A DNA stretch of 64,000 bases, taken from positions 248,001 through 312,000 of the forward strand of contig NZ_JBIFNP010000002.1 in NCBI RefSeq assembly GCF_043945595.1, in the 5' to 3' direction. Below the pieces are notes generated by a model. That model worked only from the letters and a program-made list of their open reading frames with translations. It was not told the DNA's origin and searched no databases. Each line of letters opens with the position of its first letter. The first letter of the stretch is position 1. The translations under genes were made by a program, and so were the position numbers. Source of the DNA: Paenibacillus_S sp043945595. GTDB taxonomy: Bacteria > Bacillota > Bacilli > Paenibacillales > NBRC-103111. Below are positions 1 through 9,081 of the stretch, piece by piece.

Positions 1-895
1 CGCCGACGGTCAAGCCGATCGGAATTTCGTACGGAAAGATGATCACCCGTCCCAAAATATCGCAGAACAGAACGAACAGGGCGCCGAGCAGCGCGGTATG
101 CGGGAGGTTCTTCTTCAGATGGTCGCCGTTATACATCGTGACGATATTCGGAATGATAAGCCCCAGGAAGGGAATCGTGCCCACGGTCAGCATGACAACC
201 GATGAGACCAGGGCGACGATAATCAGACCCAGATTGACTACCTGCTTGTAGTTCAATCCCAAATTAACGGAGAATTCTTCGCCCATCCCCGCTATCGTAA
301 ACCGGTTCGCATACAAATAAGCGATGATAACGACCGGGATGCTGATATACAGCAGCTCGTAGCGGCCTTTCATCGTCAAAGCGAAATTGCCCTGCATCCA
401 GGAGGACAAATTTTGGATCAGATCGTATTTATAAGCGATAAACGTCGCAAACGAGGTCACGATTCCCCCGAACATCAAACCGACCAGCGGAATAAAAATC
501 GTGTCTTTGTACTTCACCTTGTCCAAAATTTTCATAAACACAAACGTGCCGAGCAGGGCGAATACGAAGGCGACAAGCATCTTTTGCATCGTCGTCGCGT
601 TCGAGAAAAACAACAGCGAAACCAGAATCCCGAGCCTCGCGGAATCGTCCGTCCCCCCTGTCGTAGGAGAAACGAACTTGTTGCGGGTCAGCTGCTGCAT
701 GATCAGCCCGACAACTCCCATGCTGACGCCGGCGATCAGAATGCTGATCAGCCTCGGGAAGCGGGAGATGAACATGACCTGAAGCTGATCCTGATTCATC
801 CGGAACAGATCCCAGGGGGAAATATCTTTCGCCCCGATAAATATGGATACTATAGATAATAGGATAAGTATGACGAATAGGCCTCTAAGTTTCAT
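1..895 (-). CDS. yclN: FecCD-family ferric-siderophore ABC permease, YclN-like, partial
   Basis: Membrane permease subunit of an iron-siderophore importer. The frame starts at the ATG whose first base is 895 and leaves the window on the left, so about 298 residues are present and the C-terminus is missing. It has a hydrophobic N-terminus (MKLRGLFVILILL), the family motif ISRFPRLISILIAG near residue 43, and GLIMQQLTRNKFVSPTT just after it. From memory it is closest to B. subtilis YclN (petrobactin uptake); another ferric chelate is possible. It begins 2 bp after the stop of the nitroreductase gene, so the two form one minus-strand unit, and its ribosome binding site must lie inside the end of that gene. 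The Fur-type box at 1559-1573 precedes the unit, which fits iron control. Confidence 0.9.
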   Translation of the reverse strand, partial: MKLRGLFVILILLSIVSIFIGAKDISPWDLFRMNQDQLQVMFISRFPRLISILIAGVSMGVVGLIMQQLTRNKFVSPTTGGTDDSARLGILVSLLFFSNATTMQKMLVAFVFALLGTFVFMKILDKVKYKDTIFIPLVGLMFGGIVTSFATFIAYKYDLIQNLSSWMQGNFALTMKGRYELLYISIPVVIIAYLYANRFTIAGMGEEFSVNLGLNYKQVVNLGLIIVALVSSVVMLTVGTIPFLGLIIPNIVTMYNGDHLKKNLPHTALLGALFVLFCDILGRVIIFPYEIPIGLTVG

Positions 896-897
896 TG

Positions 898-1465
898 TTA
901 AGCATTCGTCCCATCGATAACCGTAAGCCGTTCGGCTGCAGGCACTCTCGGCTGCGCCGGCGGAATCTTGGCCGGATAGCCCAGATGCAGGCTTCCGATA
1001 ATTTTCTCTCCGGGGCCAACGCCCAACGCTGCGCGGAATTCCGGGTTATGCAGCAGCGGGTACGTTTCCCAGACGAGTCCAAGCCCCTGCTCCCATGCCA
1101 GCAGGCTGAAATTGTGAATGATGCAGCTGGTGGACGCATAATCCTCTTCCCACACCACGGGATGCGTGTTTTCATTCATCACGACGGCGACGAACATAGG
1201 CACGGACATGAACCGGTTGTAAAACTTTTGGCCAAGCTCCTGCGCATTGGCAGGGTCCCGCTTCTCCGCTCCGGCCCGGGCAACGCCGGCCAGCTTCCGG
1301 CGTCCTTCGCCGTGCACAACAACAAATCTCCACGGCTGCGTCAGCTTATGGTTCGGCACCCATACGGCCGCGTCCAGCAGCTCCGTTACAAGCTCCAGCG
1401 AAACGGGACGGTTCATCGAATTGATGCACCGAACGCCTTTCCTTCATGAGTTGGGCTAGCTCCAT
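898..1465 (-). CDS. Nitroreductase-family flavoprotein (apparent frameshift near the N-terminus)
   Basis: FMN-dependent NAD(P)H oxidoreductase of the nitroreductase fold, about 188 residues when restored. The best start is ATG at 1465, behind GGAGG at 1476-1480; it reads MELAQLMKERRSVHQFDE, the typical RRSxxxF opening. The frame then breaks near 1410 and the rest (RPVSLELVTELLDAAVWVPNH..PWRFVVV) continues in another frame. One extra G at 1410-1411 explains this. Later landmarks are ENTHPVVWEEDYAS and LAWEQGLGLVWETY. It sits upstream of the siderophore permease with a 2 bp gap and shares its Fur-type promoter, so it may act on iron chelates, but this is inference. A downstream start at 1416 would lose the N-terminal helix and is unlikely. 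Confidence 0.85.
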
Positions 1466-1558
1466 CGATGAAAAACCTCCTATGTGTCTTCGAAATGACT
1501 GAAAAATGCGTTTTCAGCTGTCTCCTCAGGACAAATTTTCCGTACTATATAATGAAAG

Positions 1559-1573
1559 TGAGAATCATTATCA
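1559..1573 (-). promoter_or_regulatory. Fur-type box upstream of nitroreductase and permease
   Basis: TGAGAATCATTATCA differs at one position from the Bacillus 7-1-7 Fur/PerR/Zur box TGATAATNATTATCA. It lies about 95 bp upstream of the nitroreductase start at 1465, in an AT-rich stretch. The siderophore permease in the same unit makes Fur the most likely regulator. Confidence 0.75.
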
Positions 1574-1684
1574 TCTTAATTCATTTTACACAATCATCCC
1601 GGTACTGGAATAGACATTTCTTTGAAGCGCATGGATTTTTCTTGACCCGTCCGGAGGCAGCGAGGGACAACCAAGTGCCCCGCA

Positions 1685-3252
1685 TTACCCGATCAGCTGA
1701 TCGACGAATTGATTCATCAGCCTCTCGTAGAATGACGCATTATATAAAAGCGGCTCCTCGTGACGGATGAAGATACAGCGCTTCTGCTGCCGGCTTCGCT
1801 TGAGCTGAAGCCACTCCTCCTCCATCTGGATGCAGTCTTCATCCGAAACCGAATCCGGCGCCAGAATAAGAATGTTATTACAGTCCAGCGAGGCTACCTC
1901 GGCAAGCGACTGGACGTCCAAAAAGGTGATCTGCTCGGCCGACGCGGGCGCCTTAACCTGCAGCTCATCGTAAAACAAATCCTTCATCTTGATGCGCTGC
2001 AAGCCGTACACCCGATAAAACGGCTCGAAGGCGCTGACGACGAGAAAAGGCTCATCGCCCAAATGCTCCCGCAGGTGCCCTCTGGCATGCTCGACCTTCA
2101 TCTGGAAATACGCCAGCCACCATTCGGCCACCGTCGGGATTTGCAGCCTGCGGCTGATCTGCAGCAGACGCTCCTTCCAAGAATAGCCCTTCCATTTGAT
2201 CATGACGACCGGAGCGATCTGCGACAGCGTATTATATACCTCATCGGCTACCGGCGAGGTGAAAATAATACCCGGCCTGCTCTGTTCGATCCGTTGGTAG
2301 TACTTGTCCTTGTGGGGATCGCTGAACCATTCCCTCTGCAGCTCCAGCACCGGCGTCAAACCGAGCACCGCCAAATCGCCGCGGAAGACCGGGCACAGGT
2401 TGGCTACCCGCGTCTTGGCGCAGGCCGCGTATTCTGTGGGCGACAGCCCCATATGCTTCTTGAACAGCCTGCTGAAGTACAGCTCGTCGGAGTAGCCGAC
2501 GGAATGGGCCACCTCCATGATCGAAGCGGGAGCATTCGCAAGAAGACGCAGCGATTCATTCAGCCGGGTATTCGTCAGAAATTTAAGGGGGCTGAGCCCG
2601 GTGTGCTTTTTGAAGACCTGGTAAAAGCGGGTATAGCTGGAGCCTGATAAGAGGGCAACCTCTTCGATATCGAGCTGCGCGCTGCAGTGCTCCAGAATGC
2701 TCTGCTTAATCTGCGTCACATAATCGGTCAGGTCGTCATCCGTTACCTTCGGCTTCTCCAGTACGGCCATAAATTCCGATGCGATGGCGTAAAGATACGA
2801 CTGCACCTGGAAGTAAAGCGAAGGCTCGGGATGCCGCTGCTGCCCCGCTTGAAGCAGATCCTGGATCCAGCTGCGGCCCGCGGCATCCGGAACCGGTAGA
2901 ACCGGAGGCTTGGAGTATCTGAAGCAGGCGCATGGAAGGGAGAGCCCCCCTCAGCATCCGTGGCTTTGTCGAACTGAAAGCGGATTTGAATGACCTGCGC
3001 CAATTGTTTATCGCTGTTATGGATCGTGCACACACAATCCGGAGGAATATAAAAAATTTCGCCGTAGGCGACCTTGGCCGTTCGCTGCTGCGTACCGGCC
3101 TTTATCGTAATTTTGGCGGAGCCCTTCAACACGTAGCCGAACCCCGCATAGGCGCCGTTTAGGATGTCGAAGCTCAGCTGCTTCTCGATTTTGTAATCCT
3201 GGGTATCCAGATAATGAAGTGAAAGCCCGTGGGGGGATTGAGCCGAATTCAT
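1685..3252 (-). CDS. btr: Btr-like AraC activator with siderophore-binding domain (frameshift in a C-run)
   Basis: Transcription activator combining an AraC-type N-terminal sensing region (LKGSAKITIKAG..VAYGEIFYIPPDC), two AraC helix-turn-helix motifs around mid-protein (VALLSGSSYTRFYQVFKKHTG and MEVAHSVGYSDELYFSRLFKKHMG) and a C-terminal periplasmic-binding-protein-like domain (VFRGDLAVLGLTPVLE..). This is the layout of B. subtilis Btr (YbbB), which senses ferric bacillibactin and activates its uptake genes. Start ATG 3252, with GGAG upstream. The frame is broken at the run of six C at 2945-2950; one more C restores DKATDAEGG followed by LSLPCACFRYSKPP, giving about 522 residues. The neighbouring siderophore permease and a Fur-type box in its promoter support the role. 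Its target here is presumably the permease unit. Confidence 0.88.
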
Positions 3253-3295
3253 AGACTCCGCTCCTTTCCCTGTTATAGAATATGAAAATTATAAT

Positions 3296-3310
3296 TGATA
3301 ATGATTTTCA
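3296..3310 (-). promoter_or_regulatory. Fur-type box upstream of the Btr-like gene
   Basis: TGATAATGATTTTCA matches TGATAATNATTATCA with one mismatch. It is 44 bp upstream of the start at 3252, so Fur binding would cover the promoter. Two such boxes around two adjacent iron genes reinforce each other. Confidence 0.78.
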
Positions 3311-3380
3311 TTAGCAAGGGAAAATTGTTTTTGTACCGCTGGAAATAAAAGCAATATCCCGTGGCCGGCGCTTAAAGCAA

Positions 3381-3418
3381 AAGGGCTCTCCCCGCCGTAC
3401 GGCGGAAGAAGAGCCCTT
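3381..3418 (-). terminator. Intrinsic terminator after the desaturase gene
   Basis: AAGGGCTC (3381-3388) pairs with GAGCCCTT (3411-3418), with an inner GC-rich CCGCC/GGCGG stem. On the minus strand the hairpin is followed by TTTTGCTTT, which suits termination of the desaturase transcript ending at 3448. Confidence 0.7.
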
Positions 3419-3447
3419 GTATTTTATAGGTTAGAATTTGTATGCCG

Positions 3448-4479
3448 CTAAATATCCTTATACCCGACGAACCGTTTGTTTTGTTCGCACCAAACCCGGA
3501 ATTTGAGCGATTTCAAGCTCGTCTTGAGGGTAATCGTTTGAACGTCCCGCAGCGAAGCATTCGCATTATGCGCCGATTCCAAGTAATAATTGGGCACTCG
3601 CGGGCTTAAATGATGAATATGATGAAAGCCGATATTGCCGGTAATCCAATGCAGCAGCCGCGGCAGATTGTAGAAGGAGCTGCCCTGCAGGGCCGCGCTC
3701 ACATAATCCCATTCCTTCTCTTCCTCGTAATACGTCTCCTCGAAGGTATGCTGCACATAAAATAGCCAGATTCCGAGCATACCGGAGACGAAAAACACCG
3801 GCCCCTGGACCAGCAAAAATTCCTGCCAGCCGAGCAGCCAGCTTAAGCCCCCGGCTCCGCCCGCGATGCTCAAATTCGTTACATACGTATTCAGACGCTC
3901 TTTCCACCCTGCACGCTTGCGGTTAAAGCGGTAATCGATAAGAAAAATATAGATCGGACCGATAACAAACATGACGAACGGATTGCGGTACATCCGGTAG
4001 GCGAACCTGCGGAGCCTGGAAGCGGAAACGTATTCCTTGACCGTCAGCGTCCAAATGTCGCCGACGCCTCTTTTGTTCAGATTGCCGCTGGAAGCGTGAT
4101 GAACGCTGTGACTGTATCTCCACTGGTGATAAGGGCAGCAGGTCAAAATCCCGGTAATCGTTCCGATGATTTCATTGGCCGTACGGCTTTTGAAAAACGA
4201 TTTGTGGCAGCAGTCATGAAAGATAATAAAGATGCGGATCAAAAATCCGCCTGCCAGCAGCGTAAGAGGCAGTGTAATCCAATAGGATACGGATAGGCTT
4301 AAATAAGCCAAATACCAGAGTACGGCAAAAGGAACGAGCGTATTGACCATCTGCCAAATGCTGTGCCTCCTGCGGGGTCTTTCATACGGTGCGATGTCCG
4401 TTCTCCATGCACCGGCCGCTTCTAAAGTCATGCTTGCAATCTTCCTCTCTAAGTCAAAGCCTTTGTTATTTGAATCCAT
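3448..4479 (-). CDS. des: Membrane fatty-acid desaturase (Des type)
   Basis: Integral-membrane acyl-lipid desaturase that introduces double bonds into membrane fatty acids and fluidises the membrane in the cold. The three histidine boxes that hold the di-iron centre are all present: HDCCHKSF (about residue 90), HSVHHASSGN (about 125) and HHIHH (about 285). Hydrophobic pairs lie between them (LVPFAVLWYLAYLSL, LPLTLLAGGFLIRIF, FVMFVIGPIYIFLI). At 343 residues it has the usual length of Bacillus Des. Start ATG 4479. It is divergent from a two-component system at 4938, but that regulator is OmpR-type, not the NarL-type DesR, so a DesKR link is not supported. A hairpin with a T-run follows the gene. 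Confidence 0.92.
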   Translation of the reverse strand: MDSNNKGFDLERKIASMTLEAAGAWRTDIAPYERPRRRHSIWQMVNTLVPFAVLWYLAYLSLSVSYWITLPLTLLAGGFLIRIFIIFHDCCHKSFFKSRTANEIIGTITGILTCCPYHQWRYSHSVHHASSGNLNKRGVGDIWTLTVKEYVSASRLRRFAYRMYRNPFVMFVIGPIYIFLIDYRFNRKRAGWKERLNTYVTNLSIAGGAGGLSWLLGWQEFLLVQGPVFFVSGMLGIWLFYVQHTFEETYYEEEKEWDYVSAALQGSSFYNLPRLLHWITGNIGFHHIHHLSPRVPNYYLESAHNANASLRDVQTITLKTSLKSLKFRVWCEQNKRFVGYKDI

Positions 4480-4757
4480 TAATATTTAATGGACTCAACT
4501 AAGTGTAAAGGATACGCTCCCAAATGGATACGCCCATCTTTTAACTGCAAGGGGAGTTCACAAAGAAAACTTATTTGGCCCCCGGCTGCGGCCGGCTCCA
4601 TCTCCCTCCTCCGCCCTGCCCGATCCCGGCCGCAGTCCCTGCCAAAAAGGGGAATAGATGAACCGGGCAGGGTTAACCTAATTATACCCGGTTCCTTTTC
4701 CCCTCTGACGGCACTTGCCAACGGCATTTGCAGTGTAGCTGCCAAGCAAGCAAAAGC

Positions 4758-4785
4758 TTGAAGGTATTGACGAAGGTCGTATAAT
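4758..4785 (+). promoter_or_regulatory. Sigma-A promoter of the two-component operon
   Basis: TTGAAG (-35, 4758-4763) and TATAAT (-10, 4780-4785) with a 16 bp spacer. Transcription would start near 4792 and leave a leader of about 145 nt before the ATG at 4938. Confidence 0.6.
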
Positions 4786-4791
4786 GATTTC

Positions 4792-4805
4792 TGAAAGCGC
4801 TAAAG
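4792..4805 (+). promoter_or_regulatory. cre-like site at the transcription start
   Basis: TGAAAGCGCTAAAG agrees with the CcpA cre consensus TGWAARCGYTWNCW except at the last C and W. It starts 7 bp after the -10 box, where CcpA binding would block transcription. The ten bases TGAAAGCGCT recur at 7061-7070 before the ABC genes. Confidence 0.45.
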
Positions 4806-4937
4806 CTGCCGGTGCGCATTCGAACAAGCGCATGCTGTAAAAGCGAGGCTGTGCCTTCAGTCCTCCGGGCTGTGCCGGCCGGCGCTCAATCGCTTGCCTG
4901 ATCTATACTTCCGCCGAAGAAAGGATGTCCCTGCGAC

Positions 4938-5606
4938 ATGAATATATTGATTATCGAAGATGATCCGAGCATCCAGATGCTGCTCAAGCTGAGCCTGGAG
5001 GTCGAAGGCTTCCGGCCGGAGGTGGCCGGTTCGGTCGCTGCCGGGCTGGAAGCGCTGAAGGGCCGGAGAACCGATCTAATTTTGCTGGATCTGATGCTGC
5101 CGGACCAATCGGGACTTGAGCTTTTGCAAACGCTTCAGCAGCAGTACCCGATGATCCCTGTCATCGTATTGACAGCCAAAAACGAAATGAACGATAAAAT
5201 ACTCGGCTTTCAGCTGGGCGCCGACGATTATTTGACCAAGCCGTTCGAAACGCGCGAGCTGATCGTCCGGATCCGCGCCGTGATGCGCCGGATGAAGGCG
5301 CCGGCCGTATCGGAGGATACGCTGCGCATCCGCGATATCGAAATCGATAAGACGGAGCGTTCGCTGAAGCTGGCGGGGAACCTCATCAAGACGACAGGCA
5401 AAGAATTCGACTTTCTATGGCTGCTGTGCAGTCATCCGAAAAAGGTGTTTACCCGGGAAGAAATATTGGAGCAGGTATGGGGCTTCGAATATTACGGCCA
5501 GACGCGGTCGGTCGATATGATGGTGAACCGGCTGCGGGAAAAAATGAAGCCCTACGACCATTTGGTCGCCACCGTGCACGGCATGGGCTATAAGCTGGAG
5601 GGATAA
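4938..5606 (+). CDS. OmpR/PhoB-family response regulator
   Basis: DNA-binding response regulator of 222 residues. The receiver domain has the acidic pair in IIEDDPS (about residue 7), the phosphoacceptor in LILLDLMLPD (about residue 52), TAKNE and the lysine in DDYLTKPFE (about 100). The C-terminal winged helix ends KVFTREEILEQVWG..VDMMVNRLREKM..VHGMGYKLEG. ATG start with GAAGAAAGGA upstream. The sensor kinase follows after 2 bp, so they are co-translated. Downstream lies an ABC importer operon whose promoter carries 11 bp-spaced direct repeats, the spacing bound by this family; it is the likely target. Confidence 0.92.
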   Translation: MNILIIEDDPSIQMLLKLSLEVEGFRPEVAGSVAAGLEALKGRRTDLILLDLMLPDQSGLELLQTLQQQYPMIPVIVLTAKNEMNDKILGFQLGADDYLTKPFETRELIVRIRAVMRRMKAPAVSEDTLRIRDIEIDKTERSLKLAGNLIKTTGKEFDFLWLLCSHPKKVFTREEILEQVWGFEYYGQTRSVDMMVNRLREKMKPYDHLVATVHGMGYKLEG

Positions 5607-5608
5607 TT

Positions 5609-7028
5609 ATGGGGCTGCGCAACAAGCTGTTTCTTCAGCATACCGTCACGATCGTGATGCTGCTGGCCGCCATGTATTTTATCGTCAACTATACGCTGAG
5701 CAAAAGCATGATCGAGCGCGATACGCAGACGCTGAGCCAATACTACGCGCTGCACCGGATCGAGGCTCTAAAAATTGTTAATGATAAGAAAATTAATATC
5801 GACCAGCTTTTTTCCGGGGCCTATGCCCCGCTGCTTGCCTCCCATCTGGCGGCGAACAGCAACTTCCAGGTGCAGCTGTTTACGCCGGATGAAACGATTG
5901 TCGGCAACAGCGGCGATAAAGAAAACCTGCTGAAGCGGGGCGATATCGAGACCGCGCTGACCGGCAAGACCGCCACGGTGCTGACCGAGGCGGACGATAC
6001 GCAGTATTTGATCTATGCCGCCCCCTTATGGTACGAGGGCCGGATCGTCGGTGGGTTCCGGTATTTGCTCGATTTGAAGCAGCATGTCGAGACGCTCGTG
6101 CAGATGCGCTATTGGTTCATCGGGGTGGCCGTCGGATGCCTGCTGATCTCTCTGCTGGCCAGCTATTCGTTCTTCTCGATTCTAACGAAGCCGCTGCATG
6201 ACCTGAAGCAGGCGCTGAAGCTCGTATCGGTCGGCGATTTCAGCAAAAAGATCGTCGTCAACAGCCAGGACGAGGTCCGCGAGCTTGCCAAAGACTTCAA
6301 CCATATGTCCGATGCGCTGCAGCGGCATATCGATATGCTCCATTACGAGCGCGGAAAGCAAAAGACGTTCTACGACAACATGACGCACGAGTTGAAAACG
6401 CCGCTGACGTCGATCATCGGCTTCTCGGATCTGATCGCCAAGATGAACCGGCCGGACGATATCCGCACCTGCAACAGCTATATCCGCAAGGAAAGCGGCC
6501 GGCTGCTGCACATGGTCGAGGATTTGCTGCAAACCTCGCTGAAGGGCGACGAGGCATGGAGCATTCGCCTGGAGCGGGAAGACCTGGCGGCCGTGATCGC
6601 GGACAGCCTGCGCATTCTGGAGCCGACGCTGCAGAAGTCGTCGATTGAAACGACGGTACGGCTCGTGCCATGCGAGGTGTATATGGACTCCCAGCGCACG
6701 CAGCAGGTATTATTTAATGTCATTAACAATGCCATTAAGCACAGCGAATGCACCCATCTCCACGTGCAGCTCGATTTGTATGAAGGACAAGGCCGCGTCC
6801 GGATCGCCGACAATGGCCGGGGCATTCCCGAAGCCGACAAGGCCGGCTTGTTTCTGCCGCCTGCGCAAAAGCAGGACCCGCGTGATCTCCGCGCAGTCCC
6901 ACGGGCTCGGCCTGCCGCTGTGCCGGCAGCTGATGGAGCTGCAGGGCGGCAGCATCCGCATCGACAGCGGCGAGGGCCGCGGCACCGAAGTGCAGCTGCT
7001 GTTCAGCATGAAGCCTCTGCGGGTCTAA
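5609..7028 (+). CDS. Sensor histidine kinase (apparent frameshift in the ATPase domain)
   Basis: Partner kinase of the preceding regulator, with RBS GGAGGGATAATT before ATG 5609. Order: TM1 (IVMLLAAMYFIVNYTL), extracytoplasmic sensor of about 140 residues, TM2 (WFIGVAVGCLLISLLASYSF), HAMP (residues about 190-245), phosphoacceptor HELKTPLTSIIGFSDLI (His near 258), N box NVINNAIKHSE (about 371), G1 box IADNGRGIPEADKAGLF. The frame then shifts between 6851 and 6880 and continues as RVISAQSHGLGLPLCRQLM..GTEVQLLFSM to the stop at 7028. The unshifted frame reads on to 7063 as proline/arginine-rich nonsense. A GGACC site lies at 6874-6878 inside the ambiguous interval. With the frame restored this is a complete kinase of about 473 residues. 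Confidence 0.88.
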
Positions 7029-7060
7029 GCAAAGGCTTCTTCCCGGCGGCGGACGGCATG

Positions 7061-7098
7061 TGAAAGCGCTGTTACAAAATTGATACAAACTTTCGATT
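7061..7098 (+). promoter_or_regulatory. ABC-operon upstream site: cre-like 10-mer and 11 bp direct repeats
   Basis: TGAAAGCGCT (7061-7070) repeats the cre-like core seen at 4792. It is followed by GTTACA (7071) and GATACA (7082), 11 bp apart, with a weaker third unit near 7093. Hexamers spaced one helical turn apart are the usual binding site for PhoP/OmpR-family regulators, and one is encoded just upstream. The next gene starts at 7127 behind AAAGGAGG. Confidence 0.5.
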
Positions 7099-7126
7099 TT
7101 TTTGAGATAAAAGGAGGTTAAAGTAA

Positions 7127-7912
7127 ATGCCAGAGGAGAAGAAAGGGCTTTCATGGTTTCGTCTTATTCTGCTGCAAGTCGTTGTCGGCTGCATACTCAT
7201 CGGCATTTGCGCCTATGCTTTTCGCATTCCTGTGGACGAAGTGCACATCGTGCCTCCGCAGCAGGACAGCCGTGAAATGTTTGCCGGCGTTCCCATGCGA
7301 GTCGATGTCACCTACCCGGGTTTAGGCACGATCTCGATCGACGATCCGAAGGAGCTGCTGAAGCTGAAGGCTTCGTTCTCCGGGCTGCTTGCTTCCGGCA
7401 AGCAGAATCCGCAGAGCAAGCAGCCCCGCCTGCTGCTTACAGGCTCGATCGCCTACCTGGATCAGGAGGACATCCCGTTCCAGATCGAGACCAATGCGTT
7501 TCGCTTCGGCGGAGAAATGGTCAATTCACTGAATGTGAGTGCCGATATCCGCAAGCTGCAGAGCACGCTGATCGATAAGACGCTGACGTCTTCGACGATC
7601 GGTTCGGCCATCGAGACGGCCGGCAATGAGGTGTATTCCCTGCAGCAAGGCGAGCTCACGCCCCTGCCGCAAGCGGAGCGGGCCAGCCTGACTGCGCAGG
7701 TGCAGTCGGCCGTCCGCGTCATCGATTTCAGCCGCTTCGATTTTCTCGCTGAGCAGCCTGACGCCCACTACGTGATTCAGCTGTCGGGCGACGGAGGGGC
7801 CAAGAAGCACTGGCTGCATGTGGATCGCTTTAACAACGCTTACATCGTCGTATTCGATTTACTGGATGAGACCAACCAAAGAGCCTATTTCAAACTTAAC
7901 GAAGCCTCTTAA
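7127..7912 (+). CDS. Membrane-anchored protein of unknown function in an ABC importer operon
   Basis: I do not recognise this 261-residue protein with certainty. It has a short basic N-terminus, one transmembrane segment at about residues 11-31 (FRLILLQVVVGCILIGICAYAF) and a soluble part that should lie outside the cell. No lipobox, catalytic motif or repeat is visible. Strong RBS (AAAGGAGG), ATG start. It is the first gene after the regulatory repeats at 7061-7098 and is followed 27 bp later by the binding-protein gene, so it probably serves the importer or its sensor kinase. It could be an accessory that presents ligand to the kinase; this is inference from position only. Confidence 0.7.
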   Translation: MPEEKKGLSWFRLILLQVVVGCILIGICAYAFRIPVDEVHIVPPQQDSREMFAGVPMRVDVTYPGLGTISIDDPKELLKLKASFSGLLASGKQNPQSKQPRLLLTGSIAYLDQEDIPFQIETNAFRFGGEMVNSLNVSADIRKLQSTLIDKTLTSSTIGSAIETAGNEVYSLQQGELTPLPQAERASLTAQVQSAVRVIDFSRFDFLAEQPDAHYVIQLSGDGGAKKHWLHVDRFNNAYIVVFDLLDETNQRAYFKLNEAS

Positions 7913-7939
7913 CACACGTTGAAGGGACGGTTTGAAGCT

Positions 7940-8974
7940 ATGGCCAGACAGAAAAAGAACAACTCGGTCATCATGGTATCCGTTATTGCGGTCGTATTGA
8001 TCGCGGCATTTTTCATGTACAAATCCGGGGTTTTCGGAAGTAAATCGCAAGGAAAGGTCACCGTTTATTCCATTTTCCAAGAGGAAGAAGCGCGCAAGAT
8101 TCTGGACAAATTCAAGGCGGAGACCGGCATTGAGTACGATATTCTCCGCTTGCCGAGCGGCGAGGCGGTATCCCGCGTTCAGAACGAAATGGGCAAGCCG
8201 CAGGCCGATTTCCTGATGGGCGAGCCTGCCGATTCGCATGAGGTGTTGAAAAAAGCGGGCGCGCTGGAAGCTTACGTTTCCCCTAACGCATCGGACATTC
8301 CGGACAATATGAAGGACAAAGAAGGGTACTGGACGGGCTTCTACTTGAACCCGGTGGCTATCGGCATCAACGAGCAGCGCTGGAAGGAAAAGTACGGCAC
8401 CGCTCCTTATCCGCAATCGTTCAAAGAGCTGCTCGACCCTAAATTCAAAGGCGAAATCGGCATGTCCGACCCGGCCACGTCCGGAACCGCTTACACTGCC
8501 GTAGCCTCGCTGGCTCAAGTATGGGGCAAGGATGAAATGCTCAAATATATGGCGCAGCTGCTGCCTAACATGAAAGAGCGTCCGAAATCCGGCATCGAGC
8601 CGATCCAGAAGGCAGCCAAGGGAGAGTACACGATCGGGATCACTTTCCTCGGGGATCAGTTGAAAATCAAAAACCAAGGCAATCCGATTGTCAGCATCGT
8701 GCCGGAAGCGGCAGGCTATGAGGTCGGCGGTCTGGCTATCGTGAAGAACGGCCCTAACACCGCTGCCGCCAAGAAGCTGATGGACTACATGCTGACGAAT
8801 GAACCGGGTACATTGTACTCGCAGTCCGCTTATGCGGTATCTGTGAAGCCGTCCGTACCGGTGCCTCCAGGCGGAATCGACATCAAGACAACGAAGTACA
8901 ACAAGACTTACAGCCTGTGGACCGCAGCCGAGCAGCGTAAAGCGCTTCAGGATGCTTTGAAGGATTTGAAATAA
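7940..8974 (+). CDS. AfuA/FbpA-type ABC substrate-binding protein, membrane-anchored
   Basis: Extracytoplasmic solute-binding protein of the family that carries ferric iron, phosphonates or sugar phosphates. ATG 7940 is chosen over TTG 7919. The N-terminus is an uncleaved-looking anchor (VIMVSVIAVVLIAAFFMY) with no lipobox cysteine. Family signatures are VTVYSIFQEEEARKILDKF, LRLPSGEAVSRVQNE, GYWTGFYLNPVAIGIN, KGEIGMSDPATSGTAYT and AKGEYTIGITFLGDQ. About 344 residues, normal for the family. It precedes a fused permease and an ATPase in the same direction. A related second binding protein lies at 12125. The substrate cannot be read; the PhoP-like regulator makes a phosphorylated organic compound worth considering. 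Confidence 0.88.
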   Translation: MARQKKNNSVIMVSVIAVVLIAAFFMYKSGVFGSKSQGKVTVYSIFQEEEARKILDKFKAETGIEYDILRLPSGEAVSRVQNEMGKPQADFLMGEPADSHEVLKKAGALEAYVSPNASDIPDNMKDKEGYWTGFYLNPVAIGINEQRWKEKYGTAPYPQSFKELLDPKFKGEIGMSDPATSGTAYTAVASLAQVWGKDEMLKYMAQLLPNMKERPKSGIEPIQKAAKGEYTIGITFLGDQLKIKNQGNPIVSIVPEAAGYEVGGLAIVKNGPNTAAAKKLMDYMLTNEPGTLYSQSAYAVSVKPSVPVPPGGIDIKTTKYNKTYSLWTAAEQRKALQDALKDLK

Positions 8975-9081
8975 AACAGTCCCTCGGATCAGGCATTGCA
9001 CGGGCATGCGCTCCTTCTATTCAGGCGCAGCCCGGCAATGCCTGTCTATGAAAGAAAAGGAAAGGTGGTATTTCACCCCCT

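Larger units (their letters stand above)
4480..4937. other. 458 bp divergent intergenic region with inverted repeats
   Basis: No gene is supported here. The stretch holds CTGCGGCCGG (4586-4595) facing CCGGCCGCAG (4626-4635), and a nested hairpin of GGGGAA (4649-4654), AACCGGG (4661-4667), CCCGGTT (4687-4693) and TTCCCC (4698-4703). On the minus strand the last loop contains TATAAT, a possible -10 for the desaturase, though I see no good -35. A plus-strand promoter and a cre-like site are listed separately. Confidence 0.5.

Noticed and set aside
2941..3252. Separate small gene for the N-terminal part of the Btr-like regulator
   Set aside because: One base in a C6 run joins it to the downstream part with the complete family layout, so it is one gene.
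4938..7028. DesK/DesR system for the adjacent desaturase
   Set aside because: The regulator is OmpR-type with a winged helix, not NarL-type, and the kinase lacks the multi-span DesK sensor.
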